The translations under genes and the position numbers were made by a program. Positions 1 to 5,573 of a DNA stretch of 7,969 bases are shown in pieces. The stretch comes from Dehalococcoidia bacterium (GTDB taxonomy: Bacteria > Chloroflexota > Dehalococcoidia > UBA2979): assembly GCA_018700215.1 (NCBI GenBank), contig JABIST010000062.1, forward strand, positions 1 to 7,969, given 5' to 3'. The stretch's first letter is position 1, and every line of letters begins with the position of its first letter. A model generated the notes under the pieces. The model saw only the letters and a list, made by a program, of their open reading frames with translations, did not search any database and had not been told where the DNA came from.

Positions 1-1
1 C

Positions 2-1081
2 CACGCGGGCGGCCGCCGCGCCGCCGAGGCGCTGGACGCCGCACGTGACACCGTTGCCGAGGTGCTGGGCGCGCTGACCGAGGAGGTGGTCTTCACGTCC
101 GGTGGCACGGAGAGCCTCAACGCCGCTCTGAAGGGCGTTGCCTTCGCCCAGTCAGACGCCGGCGTCGGTCGCCACATCATCACCACCGAGGTAGAGCACC
201 ACGCCGTTCTCCACTCCGCCCACTTCCTCGAGCGCTTTGGCTTCGAGGTCGAACTGCTGCCGGTCGACGAGTACGGTCGCGTCACTCCGGAGGATGTGGT
301 GGATGCCGTCCGGGAAGACACGGTTCTCGTCTCCGTTGGGTATGCCAACAATGAGGTGGGCACCATCCAGCCGATCGCCGCGATCGCCAAGGCACTCAAG
401 GCGCGTGCCTTGGAGCTAGGCCGGGCGATTCCGTTGCACACCGACGCGGTGCAGGCAGTGAACTCCTTGCCGTTGAATGTCGACCTGCTGGGCGTGGACC
501 TGCTGTCGCTTTCCGGCCACAAATTTGGCGGTCCCAAGGGCACCGGCCTGCTCTACATCCGCCGAGGTGTGCCATTCCTGGAGCAAGCCTCCGGCGGCGG
601 CCAAGAGCGCCAGCGCCGTTCCGGCACCGAGAACGTGCCCGGCGTTGCCGGCATGGCCACCGCACTGCGGCTCGCCCAGGCGGAACGCGAGGACTTCCAC
701 CAGCGCACCACCGCGCTGCGCGAACGCCTCTACTCGAAAATTCGCGAGGCCTGCCCGGACGCCCGACTCAACGGCCACCCGACCGAGCGGCTGCCGCACA
801 ACCTGCATCTCTGCTTCCCGGGCATCGAGGGCGAATCGCTCGTGGATGCGCTGGACGCGCGTGGTATCGAGTGCTCGGCCGGCGCCGCCTGCACCTCCGC
901 CACCTGGGAGCCGAGCCACGTGCTGCTCGCCATGAACGTACCGCTGGAGCTGGCGATCGGATCACTGCGGATGACCCTATGGCCCTCGATGACGGAGGCA
1001 GAGGTCGACTACGTCGCCTCGGTACTGCCGCAGGCAGTCGCGCAGCTTCGCGCGGACGCGGTGCCAGTCACCGGGCTGTAG
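2..1081 (+). CDS. Cysteine desulfurase, class I (IscS/NifS-type), 5'-partial
   Basis: PLP enzyme that takes sulfur from L-cysteine as an enzyme persulfide, for Fe-S cluster assembly or tRNA thiolation; cytoplasmic. The frame is open from base 2 and 359 residues are visible. Against a usual length near 390, about 30-40 N-terminal residues lie outside. The GTG at 62 is internal, because the family sequence (GRRAAEALDAARDTVAEVLG) already precedes it. Seen in order, with residue 1 at base 2: the FTSGGTES cofactor loop; TEVEHHAV with the conserved His (residue 66); HTDAVQAV with the PLP-ring Asp; SGHKFGGPKG with the Schiff-base Lys (residue 174, codon at 521); the RSGTEN motif; and the active-site loop GAACTSATWEPSHVL with catalytic Cys297 (codon at 890). 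The long loop after the Cys indicates class I (IscS/NifS) rather than SufS. A second Cys (codon at 872) lies six residues upstream of the catalytic one. No iscU or mnmA is visible, so the pathway branch is undecided. Confidence 0.95.
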   Translation, partial: HAGGRRAAEALDAARDTVAEVLGALTEEVVFTSGGTESLNAALKGVAFAQSDAGVGRHIITTEVEHHAVLHSAHFLERFGFEVELLPVDEYGRVTPEDVVDAVREDTVLVSVGYANNEVGTIQPIAAIAKALKARALELGRAIPLHTDAVQAVNSLPLNVDLLGVDLLSLSGHKFGGPKGTGLLYIRRGVPFLEQASGGGQERQRRSGTENVPGVAGMATALRLAQAEREDFHQRTTALRERLYSKIREACPDARLNGHPTERLPHNLHLCFPGIEGESLVDALDARGIECSAGAACTSATWEPSHVLLAMNVPLELAIGSLRMTLWPSMTEAEVDYVASVLPQAVAQLRADAVPVTGL

Positions 1082-1107
1082 GGCCGAACTCGCTGACTTT
1101 GGGCCCT
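1080..1107 (+). terminator. Weak hairpin after cysteine desulfurase
   Basis: AGGGCC (1080-1085) can pair with GGCCCT (1102-1107) around a 16-nt loop, starting on the stop codon itself. It is followed by TTGAG rather than a T-run. The stem is short and the loop is long, so this is at best a weak terminator and may be chance in GC-rich DNA. Confidence 0.22.
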
Positions 1108-1167
1108 TGAGAACCGCTCACCAGATCGCCTGCTTCGTGCTGTTCGGTGGCTATTTTGCTTATGCAC

Positions 1168-1197
1168 TTTACATTCTGTCGATAAGTTGGGTAACAT
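1168..1197 (+). promoter_or_regulatory. Candidate promoter for the small HTH gene
   Basis: TTTACA (1168-1173) resembles a -35 box (5 of 6 matches to TTGACA). It is followed after 18 nt by TAACAT (1192-1197), which fits TAnnnT for a -10 box. It sits in the visibly AT-richer stretch between the desulfurase gene and the HTH gene. It would give a leader of roughly 95 nt before the GTG at 1301. The rest of the 219-nt gap shows no convincing gene. This is pattern matching only. Confidence 0.35.
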
Positions 1198-1300
1198 CGC
1201 CTACGCAGTTCAGCAATAGTAGAGTTTCACGCCTGCCGACACACTGCATCATCAATGAGCAGTGGGGTGTGAAGTTCGCCACTTGCGAGGGATGCAAGAC

Positions 1301-1516
1301 GTGACAGACTCCCCTTTTGACAAGTACCTAGACCTCGTTGAGGCCGCCCGAGAGCTGGGGATTCATCCTCAGAGCTTGCGACGTCTCATCAAACAGGGTC
1401 GCGTTCCAGCGACGCTGTTCGCGGGCAAGTACTTGATCGAGCGCGACAAGCTCGAAATCTTCAAGTCAAGCTACGACCCGCGCCCCGGCCGCAAGCCGAT
1501 CCGCCGCCTGCTCTAG
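1301..1516 (+). CDS. Small helix-turn-helix (MerR/excisionase-like) DNA-binding protein
   Basis: A 71-residue protein that is essentially one winged-helix DNA-binding domain of the MerR/excisionase (HTH_17-like) type. YLDLVEAARELGIHPQSLRR (residues 9-28) matches the usual pattern of helix, turn and recognition helix. LIKQGRVPATLFAGKYLIER (29-48) gives the small wing, where such proteins often read 'GKIPAVKVGGRWRI'. A basic tail (RPGRKPIRRLL) ends it. I chose GTG 1301 because GAGGG (1287-1291) lies 9 nt upstream; the ATG at 1292 sits almost on that motif and the GTG at 1262 has none. There is no partner integrase or toxin next to it. The gene is AT-richer than its neighbours, which may mean it was acquired, or that it is a domesticated phage or plasmid regulator. 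Its target is unknown. It converges on the lipoprotein gene. Confidence 0.75.
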   Translation: MTDSPFDKYLDLVEAARELGIHPQSLRRLIKQGRVPATLFAGKYLIERDKLEIFKSSYDPRPGRKPIRRLL

Positions 1517-1591
1517 ACCCTTCGAGGTCTGAGGTTGCTTCGGGCCCGTAGCCGAACCTCTCTTTCGAGAGGTAAGCCTGTGTACGGGTCC
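1515..1591. other. Nested inverted-repeat element between convergent genes
   Basis: Three inverted repeats fill the gap between the HTH gene and the lipoprotein gene. (1) AGACC (1515-1519) pairs with GGTCT (1526-1530), overlapping the HTH stop codon. (2) A 9-bp stem, eight Watson-Crick pairs plus one G-T, joins GGGCCCGTA (1542-1550) to TACGGGTCC (1583-1591). (3) Inside it, a perfect 7-bp stem joins ACCTCTC (1556-1562) to GAGAGGT (1567-1573) with loop TTTC. GAGGTT (1531-1536) can also pair with AACCTC (1555-1560), so alternative folds exist. No T-tract follows on either strand. The simplest reading is a bidirectional terminator for the convergent genes; a structured small RNA or a 3' element is possible. 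Confidence 0.5.
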
Positions 1592-1610
1592 CATTCGCGC
1601 TGACTAGTTC

Positions 1611-2375
1611 CTAGTTCTGAGCGTCTTCGACGCGCCCGGCGAAGATCTCAAGCAGGTCGCCGTGCAGCGTCTGCAGTTCCTCACCATTCAACTCGAGCGC
1701 CAGATACATCGCCAGCGAGTTGCCGCGGTCAAAGATGTGCACGTCAATTGCGAGCTGAATTGGCAGGATGAACGCGACCGCGTCCACTCGAATGCTCAAG
1801 CCGGTTGAGTCGTCGAGCGCGTAATCCGGGCGGTCGGCGGTGAACTCGGCGATCTCGATGCCCGCATCCGCAATTGGGCCCATCGCCGAGAGCAGGCAAT
1901 CCTGAATGCCATCGGTGTCGAGGGCGTTCTGCAGCGCTTCACTCGCAGCCGTCGCGTCTTCGGAGCGCTCGAACACCAGGACCGTCGAGCTGACGAGCTG
2001 GGCGCTGAGGGTGTCGCCGACGATCGCGAAGGATCGACCGCTACTAGCGATTGGCTCGACGTCGCCGAGAAGCGCGGGCAGATCGCTCATCGCGGACTGG
2101 AAGGTCTGACACTCAGCGGGCACGTCCAGATCGGCGTTCAGATCACCGCCGGTGGGCAGTAGCTGGTCGATGCTGGCCTGTTCTTCATCCTGCTCCCAGT
2201 CGCCTGCCGGCAGGTCGCCGATGACGAACAGAGCAGCGTCCGCGACCTGCTGTGCCTGCTCGGCCGTCAGCGTCGTGGTGTCGTCACCGCCGCCACAGGC
2301 GACGAGCAGACCGAGGGCGAGTGCGGCGATGCCGGAGAGTGCCCAGCGCGAGTTACGTGTCAGGTGGAGGTTCAT
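1611..2375 (-). CDS. Secreted lipoprotein of unknown function
   Basis: A 254-residue protein with a lipoprotein signal peptide: basic N-terminus (NLHLTRNSRW), hydrophobic core (LSGIAALALGLL), and lipobox LVAC with the acylated Cys at residue 27. A flexible GGGDDTTTLT linker follows. It should be lipid-anchored on the outer face of the cytoplasmic membrane. The mature part is acidic and Ala/Leu-rich, with two cysteines (89 and 160) that could form a disulfide, and alternating hydrophobic stretches near residues 115-135 and 195-230 that look like beta strands. The general plan recalls small soluble lipoprotein domains such as those near actinobacterial sensor kinases, but I recognise no named family. 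The ATG at 2375 is supported by GGAAGGA (on the minus strand) 9 nt upstream. The gene is divergent from the DUF368 gene, sharing a 160-bp upstream region. It ends in a tandem 7-bp repeat (CTAGTTC, 1604-1617 on plus) covering its stop codon. Confidence 0.85.
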   Translation of the reverse strand: MNLHLTRNSRWALSGIAALALGLLVACGGGDDTTTLTAEQAQQVADAALFVIGDLPAGDWEQDEEQASIDQLLPTGGDLNADLDVPAECQTFQSAMSDLPALLGDVEPIASSGRSFAIVGDTLSAQLVSSTVLVFERSEDATAASEALQNALDTDGIQDCLLSAMGPIADAGIEIAEFTADRPDYALDDSTGLSIRVDAVAFILPIQLAIDVHIFDRGNSLAMYLALELNGEELQTLHGDLLEIFAGRVEDAQN

Positions 2376-2523
2376 CTTCGCGGGTCCTTCCGCTGCTACG
2401 AACCAGCATCGACCGCCTGACGCTTTCAGTCATGGGGACGAACCCGGATCGCCCAGATCCTTGTCGAGTGGTGAGGTTGCGGTGAGGGAAGATGGGTGCG
2501 GAGCGCCTGCCCGGCCGGCCACC

Positions 2524-2538
2524 TACAATCAGCCGATG
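2524..2538 (+). promoter_or_regulatory. TACAAT -10 box abutting the DUF368 start (leaderless signature)
   Basis: TACAAT (2524-2529) differs from TATAAT by one base and ends exactly 6 nt before the ATG at 2536. Transcription would therefore start at or next to the A of the start codon. No Shine-Dalgarno motif precedes the ATG, which fits a leaderless mRNA. No clear -35 box is visible 16-18 nt upstream. Confidence 0.45.
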
Positions 2539-3468
2539 TTGATCACACTCCTCGGAAACCTGGTTCGCGGTCTGCTGATGGGCGCGGCGGACGTGGTGCC
2601 GGGCGTCTCCGGCGGTACCGTCGCGCTCGTGCTCGGTATCTACCGAAGGCTTGTCGACTCGATTCGGTCAGGCAGCTCTGCCCTCGGTTGGTTCGCACGC
2701 GCCGACATCCGAGGCGGCTTCGACTGGCTCCGACGCGTCGAGTGGCTGTTCCTCGTGCCGCTGCTGGCGGGCATCGTGATTGCGGTCGGCTCGCTGGCGA
2801 GTGTGATCGAGACTCAGCTACACGACCGGCCAGTACAAGTTGCCGCGCTCTTCCTTGGCCTCGTGCTCAGTTCGATGATCGTCGCGTGGCGGCTGCTGGA
2901 GCGACGCGATCTGCCGAGGCTCGCAATCATCGCCATCGTCGGAGTCAGCTTGTTCGTCCTGCTCGGCCTTCGCGAGGGTCTGTCCGAGGAGACCGTGGCG
3001 CAGGCGGACGATGCAGCGGCGTGGACGTTCTTCGCTTCCGGCGCGGTGGCGATCTGCGCGATGATCTTGCCGGGCATCAGCGGCTCGCTGATCCTGGTCA
3101 TGCTGGGCATGTACGGGCCGGTGCTGAACGCAGTCACAGACCGCGACTTCGGCCTGCTGGCGCTCTTCATCGCTGGCGCGACTCTGGGCCTCGCGCTCTT
3201 CTCGCAGCTGCTGCACTGGGCCCTCCACCGGCACTACGATTCGGTGATGGCAGTACTGATTGGGCTGATGGCCGGTTCCACACGCGTGCTGTGGCCGTGG
3301 CCCAACGGGCTGAACGGTACCAACCTTGGGGCTCCGGACGGGGAGCGACTCAGCGCGCTGCTACTGATGGCGCTTGGCCTCGTGCTGGTGCTCGTGGTGA
3401 ACGAGGTGGCGCACCGCATCGAGCGCCGCTCCGCTGCTGCCGAGGTGGACGACCTGCGCGCGAGCTAG
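2536..3468 (+). CDS. DUF368 membrane protein, probable undecaprenyl-phosphate transporter
   Basis: A 310-residue polytopic inner-membrane protein of the DUF368 family. The family is known from S. aureus PopT as a candidate flippase that returns undecaprenyl phosphate (C55-P) to the cytoplasmic face for peptidoglycan and wall-polymer synthesis. It carries both family hallmarks: GAADVVPGVSGGT near residues 16-28 in the first half, and the inverted-repeat counterpart ILPGISGS near 177-184. About eight hydrophobic segments are seen (for example LFLVPLLAGIVIAVG, VQVAALFLGLVLSSMIVAW, LAIIAIVGVSLFVLLGL, ALLLMALGLVLVLVV). The C-terminus is short and charged. ATG 2536 is preferred because it puts the first motif at the usual distance and matches the abutting -10 box. 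GTG 2482, with GAGG 5 nt upstream, is an alternative that adds 18 residues. Any longer in-frame extension is just the antisense of the lipoprotein gene. The stop lies 4 bp from the convergent gene's stop. Confidence 0.9.
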   Translation: MLITLLGNLVRGLLMGAADVVPGVSGGTVALVLGIYRRLVDSIRSGSSALGWFARADIRGGFDWLRRVEWLFLVPLLAGIVIAVGSLASVIETQLHDRPVQVAALFLGLVLSSMIVAWRLLERRDLPRLAIIAIVGVSLFVLLGLREGLSEETVAQADDAAAWTFFASGAVAICAMILPGISGSLILVMLGMYGPVLNAVTDRDFGLLALFIAGATLGLALFSQLLHWALHRHYDSVMAVLIGLMAGSTRVLWPWPNGLNGTNLGAPDGERLSALLLMALGLVLVLVVNEVAHRIERRSAAAEVDDLRAS

Positions 3469-3472
3469 CGCA

Positions 3473-4243
3473 CTACCCCTGGTTCTGCGGCGGCCGTCCT
3501 TCCCCGGGAGGACCGGCGAACGCCTGCGCTACCTGCAGAAACTCCTCGGCAGCACCCGCGGTGTATTCGAGCGCGGTGTCGAGGTAGCTGATGCGCTGGG
3601 TGACCACGCGGCAGAAGTCCCCGGCAGTGCCGGTAACGCGGTTCGCCGAGTCCGCGGGTCCCCATTCCCAGCTCGCACCAGATGGCGCGGCCAGTTCCAC
3701 TCGTAGTGATTCTGTATTCGGTTCGAGACCCCGATTGCGATACGCGAACTCGCGCGTGGCGTACCCGATGTGGGCGATATTCTGAAGCCGGTCCGAATCC
3801 ACTGGTTCCACGCGCGCGGCATCAAGCGCGTCCAGGCCATGGGACCAGGCCTCCATCAACCGCGCCGTCGCGAAGGAGCGAACGCTCATCGTGTTGCCCG
3901 CCCACGGCAGCCGGTCGCGCATGTCCAACGGTCGCAGTGCCGCGTCCATTCGTGCTCGGCACGCACGCCACCAGGTCAGCAGCTCTGGGATGCTCATTGC
4001 GCGGCCATCCAGCTGGCGGGCGGTCACCACGCCGTCGCCTTCGCGCCGCTCACGCTCGGGGTATGCGCCTAACTCGGCGATTTCGGCTGCCATCTCGTCC
4101 ATCTCCGCCAGGTGGGCGATGCAATCGCGCATCAGCCAGCCGCCCGCTGGCGAGGGAGCGTTCCAGCGCTCCTCGGGAGTGTCGCGAACCGCCTCGTCCA
4201 GGTAATTCTGCTCTGCGACCAGGTCATCCAGTAGCTCGCTCAT
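3473..4243 (-). CDS. DinB/mycothiol-dependent maleylpyruvate isomerase-like protein (TIGR03084-like)
   Basis: A 256-residue soluble protein of the DinB-like, four-helix-bundle superfamily that includes mycothiol-dependent maleylpyruvate isomerase; it looks closest to the TIGR03084 group. The predicted metal triad is present: His44 in DCIAHLAEMDEM, then Glu131 and His135 in ARLMEAWSHGLDALDA, with the typical E-x3-H spacing. The N-terminal helix (LLDDLVAEQNYLDEAVRD) and the P-x-x-x-W segment (TPEERWNAPSPAGGWLMRDC) are also typical. The C-terminal half (LRVELAAPSGASWEWGPADS...GTAGDFCRVVTQR) matches the SCP2-like second domain of the family. The substrate is unknown; members are often linked to low-molecular-weight thiols, but nothing here shows which. 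I chose ATG 4243 because AGGAGGT lies just upstream on the minus strand, while the longer frame to 4306 has no such support. It is the last gene of the minus-strand run, and a strong hairpin separates it from the gene before it. Confidence 0.85.
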   Translation of the reverse strand: MSELLDDLVAEQNYLDEAVRDTPEERWNAPSPAGGWLMRDCIAHLAEMDEMAAEIAELGAYPERERREGDGVVTARQLDGRAMSIPELLTWWRACRARMDAALRPLDMRDRLPWAGNTMSVRSFATARLMEAWSHGLDALDAARVEPVDSDRLQNIAHIGYATREFAYRNRGLEPNTESLRVELAAPSGASWEWGPADSANRVTGTAGDFCRVVTQRISYLDTALEYTAGAAEEFLQVAQAFAGPPGEGRPPQNQG

Positions 4244-4333
4244 CGCCACCTCCTCGGATGTAGCGTAGCGGGTGAATGGCAGAAAGAAACCGACCCCCGC
4301 CACCACTTCCCAATGGATGGCGAAGGCCGGCTA

Positions 4334-4369
4334 TGGAAGAACCTCGGCGGTGAGGCCGAGGTTCTTCCA
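4334..4369 (-). terminator. Perfect 15-bp hairpin after the anti-sigma gene
   Basis: TGGAAGAACCTCGGC (4334-4348) is the exact reverse complement of 4355-4369, with a 6-nt loop GGTGAG. This is the strongest inverted repeat in the window. It lies 22 nt past the stop of the minus-strand gene ending at 4391 and upstream of the next minus gene's start at 4243. It most likely ends or insulates the sigma/anti-sigma transcript. There is no T-run on either side, so it is not a textbook intrinsic terminator. Confidence 0.65.
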
Positions 4370-4390
4370 GGGTTCCGGGGGACGTCCGGA

Positions 4391-5425
4391 CTAGTCGCTG
4401 TTGGGATTGCCGCCCTGCGCGTCGGCGGGTGACGTGCTGTCAGGCTTGCCTGCGTCTACCGGCTGCTGGCCACTGTTCGGCTGTACATCCGGCTGGCCCG
4501 GGTTCTCAGGCTGCCCCGCGTCCTCGGGAGCGTTGCTCGGCAGCACATCTGGCTGACCGGCATCCTCAGGCTGTCCGCCCTGACCGGCACGACCCAGGAC
4601 CGTCACACGGTCGACCGTGCAGTCTTCCGCGATGTTGAACGGATCCTCTTCCTCGTTTGGGTTGGGCTCGTAGGTGCAGACACCTGTGAAGAAGACGATG
4701 TAGTCACCGAAGTCGTTGAGTGAGACTGGCGTCTCGGGCTCGGCGTCGTTCGGGTTGCCGTTCTCAGCCGGCAGCGTGATCGTCACGTCAGCGAACTGGA
4801 GAGTGAGGGCTTCTTCCTGGACAGACGTCAGTGCTGTTAGCGAGCCCTCGTCAGCTGACACCAGCGTGCCACGCATCGAGAAGGTGCCGTTCGGGCGGAA
4901 ATGCGTGACCTGCTGGCCAGGCTCGTCCGAATCCGCACCCACGTTGGCTGCCTGCTCAGCGGCGTTCTCGGACGCGTTCGCATCCCCGTCGCCATCTTCA
5001 TCGTCCTCGAGGATCAGCGTGTCGATGTTACCGCCGTCGTCGTCGTTCGACGCTGGCTGCGTGATTCCCAGACTCTCGCGCACCGCTGGCCCGATGCCAG
5101 TCACTTCCGCCGTACCGGCGCCAGCGAGCAAGACCGTCAGGCCCACCGCAGCAGTCGTTGCTTTGCTTGCAAATGCAGTACCTAAGAGTGCTGCCCACAT
5201 ACTTCCACCTCCGGCGGCGCTCCATGCGAAGCGCCGTCTCAGCCACCCCCCCGCCACAGGTGACGCAATTCCAGGTGCAAGTCGAGCCGCAACCCGTGCT
5301 CTCCCGCGAGCCAGGTCCGACACGCCGATCTCCGGCAATCGCGTTGAGTTCGCGAACACCGACAGCAGCTCGGGGTCGAGCGCGTCAGAGTCGGAATCAG
5401 CGTGTCGCCAGAGTGGCCAGCGCAT
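4391..5425 (-). CDS. Putative membrane anti-sigma factor with DUF5666-like outer domain and repeat tail
   Basis: A 344-residue single-pass membrane protein directly downstream of an ECF sigma gene, hence probably its anti-sigma partner (inference from context). Residues 1-75 are hydrophilic and presumably cytoplasmic; LDPELLSVFANSTRLPEIGV then a basic stretch (ARGRARVAARL) could contact the sigma factor, though no zinc HxxxCxxC motif is present. Residues about 76-108 (AALLGTAFASK...VGLTVLLAGAGTA) form the membrane segment. An acidic linker follows (DDDGG, LEDDEDGDGD). Residues about 181-278 (FSMRGTLVSADEGSLTAL, then alternating strands and DFGDYIVFFTGVC) resemble the small beta-barrel DUF5666 fold; Cys250 and Cys269 could pair. 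The tail (281-344) is low-complexity Gly/Gln/Pro/Asp with a 20-residue tandem repeat. ATG 5425 has AGGAAGAGAAG upstream; the frame continues open to 5482 without such support. I am sure of topology, less sure of role. Confidence 0.75.
   Translation of the reverse strand: MRWPLWRHADSDSDALDPELLSVFANSTRLPEIGVSDLARGRARVAARLAPGIASPVAGGWLRRRFAWSAAGGGSMWAALLGTAFASKATTAAVGLTVLLAGAGTAEVTGIGPAVRESLGITQPASNDDDGGNIDTLILEDDEDGDGDANASENAAEQAANVGADSDEPGQQVTHFRPNGTFSMRGTLVSADEGSLTALTSVQEEALTLQFADVTITLPAENGNPNDAEPETPVSLNDFGDYIVFFTGVCTYEPNPNEEEDPFNIAEDCTVDRVTVLGRAGQGGQPEDAGQPDVLPSNAPEDAGQPENPGQPDVQPNSGQQPVDAGKPDSTSPADAQGGNPNSD
4470..4585 (-). repeat. Tandem repeat in the tail of the anti-sigma-like protein
   Basis: The C-terminal tail contains two copies of a 20-residue unit, GQPEDAGQPDVLPSNAPEDA (residues 284-303) and GQPENPGQPDVQPNSGQQPV (304-323), followed by a partial third (DAGKP). 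At the DNA level the copies have a 60-bp period; for example, ACATCC at 4485 is matched by ACATCT at 4545. This looks like unequal-crossover expansion of a surface-exposed spacer. Confidence 0.7.
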
Positions 5426-5472
5426 CGGTGCTTCTCTTCCTGCTTGAGGCCTCGTTGCCGCCCAGTTGAGCG

Positions 5473-5515
5473 GTGGTTCCAACCGGTCTCATTGGTGTTA
5501 TTGCAGTGGAACCAC
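5473..5515 (-). promoter_or_regulatory. Inverted repeat in the sigma/anti-sigma gap
   Basis: GTGGTTCCA (5473-5481) is the exact reverse complement of TGGAACCAC (5507-5515), with a 25-nt AT-richer spacer. Both arms contain GGAACC, which resembles the GGAAC core of ECF -35 elements, but I see no matching -10 at a proper distance. It could be a 5' leader hairpin for the anti-sigma gene or a paired operator. Confidence 0.4.
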
Positions 5516-5546
5516 GGTTTGTTACGCGGTTTGTAGGAAAGTTTCT

Positions 5547-5564
5547 GACGATTCCGTAATCGTC
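5547..5564 (-). terminator. Hairpin just after the sigma-factor stop (possible attenuator)
   Basis: GACGATT (5547-5553) and AATCGTC (5558-5564) form a perfect 7-bp stem with loop CCGT. It begins 9 nt after the sigma stop on the minus strand. Downstream on that strand is AGAAACTTTCC, not a T-run. It may partly end transcription before the anti-sigma gene and so set the sigma to anti-sigma ratio, or protect the 3' end of the sigma message. Confidence 0.4.
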
Positions 5565-5573
5565 GAATGCTCG

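Noticed and set aside
416..919. 167-residue minus-strand frame inside the desulfurase gene
   Set aside because: Antisense shadow; the plus-strand frame has all the catalytic motifs.
1107..1304. 65-residue plus-strand frame with a hydrophobic N-terminus
   Set aside because: It starts on a TTG with no ribosome binding site, overlaps the candidate promoter and the HTH start region, and its composition does not look coding.
1515..1530. TTCGA flanked by a 5-bp stem, resembling a tRNA T-arm
   Set aside because: The loop is 6 nt rather than 7, and no acceptor, D or anticodon arm can be placed around it.
1604..1617. CTAGTTC tandem duplication at the lipoprotein stop codon
   Set aside because: A single 7-bp slippage-type duplication; it gives a second in-register TAG-like sequence but no evident function.
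2152..2535. Upstream in-frame extension of the DUF368 frame
   Set aside because: Most of it is the antisense of the lipoprotein gene, and the family begins near ATG 2536.
2496..3587. 363-residue plus-strand frame overlapping the DUF368 gene
   Set aside because: Arg/Ala-rich out-of-frame shadow typical of GC-rich coding DNA; the DUF368 frame has clear family motifs.
3682..4263. 193-residue plus-strand frame opposite the DinB-like gene
   Set aside because: Arg/Pro/Ser-rich shadow without domain features; the minus-strand frame has a metal triad and a strong ribosome binding site.
4716..5447. 243-residue plus-strand frame opposite the anti-sigma-like gene
   Set aside because: Ser/Ala/Pro-rich mirror of an acidic, low-complexity protein; no start signal and no recognisable domain.
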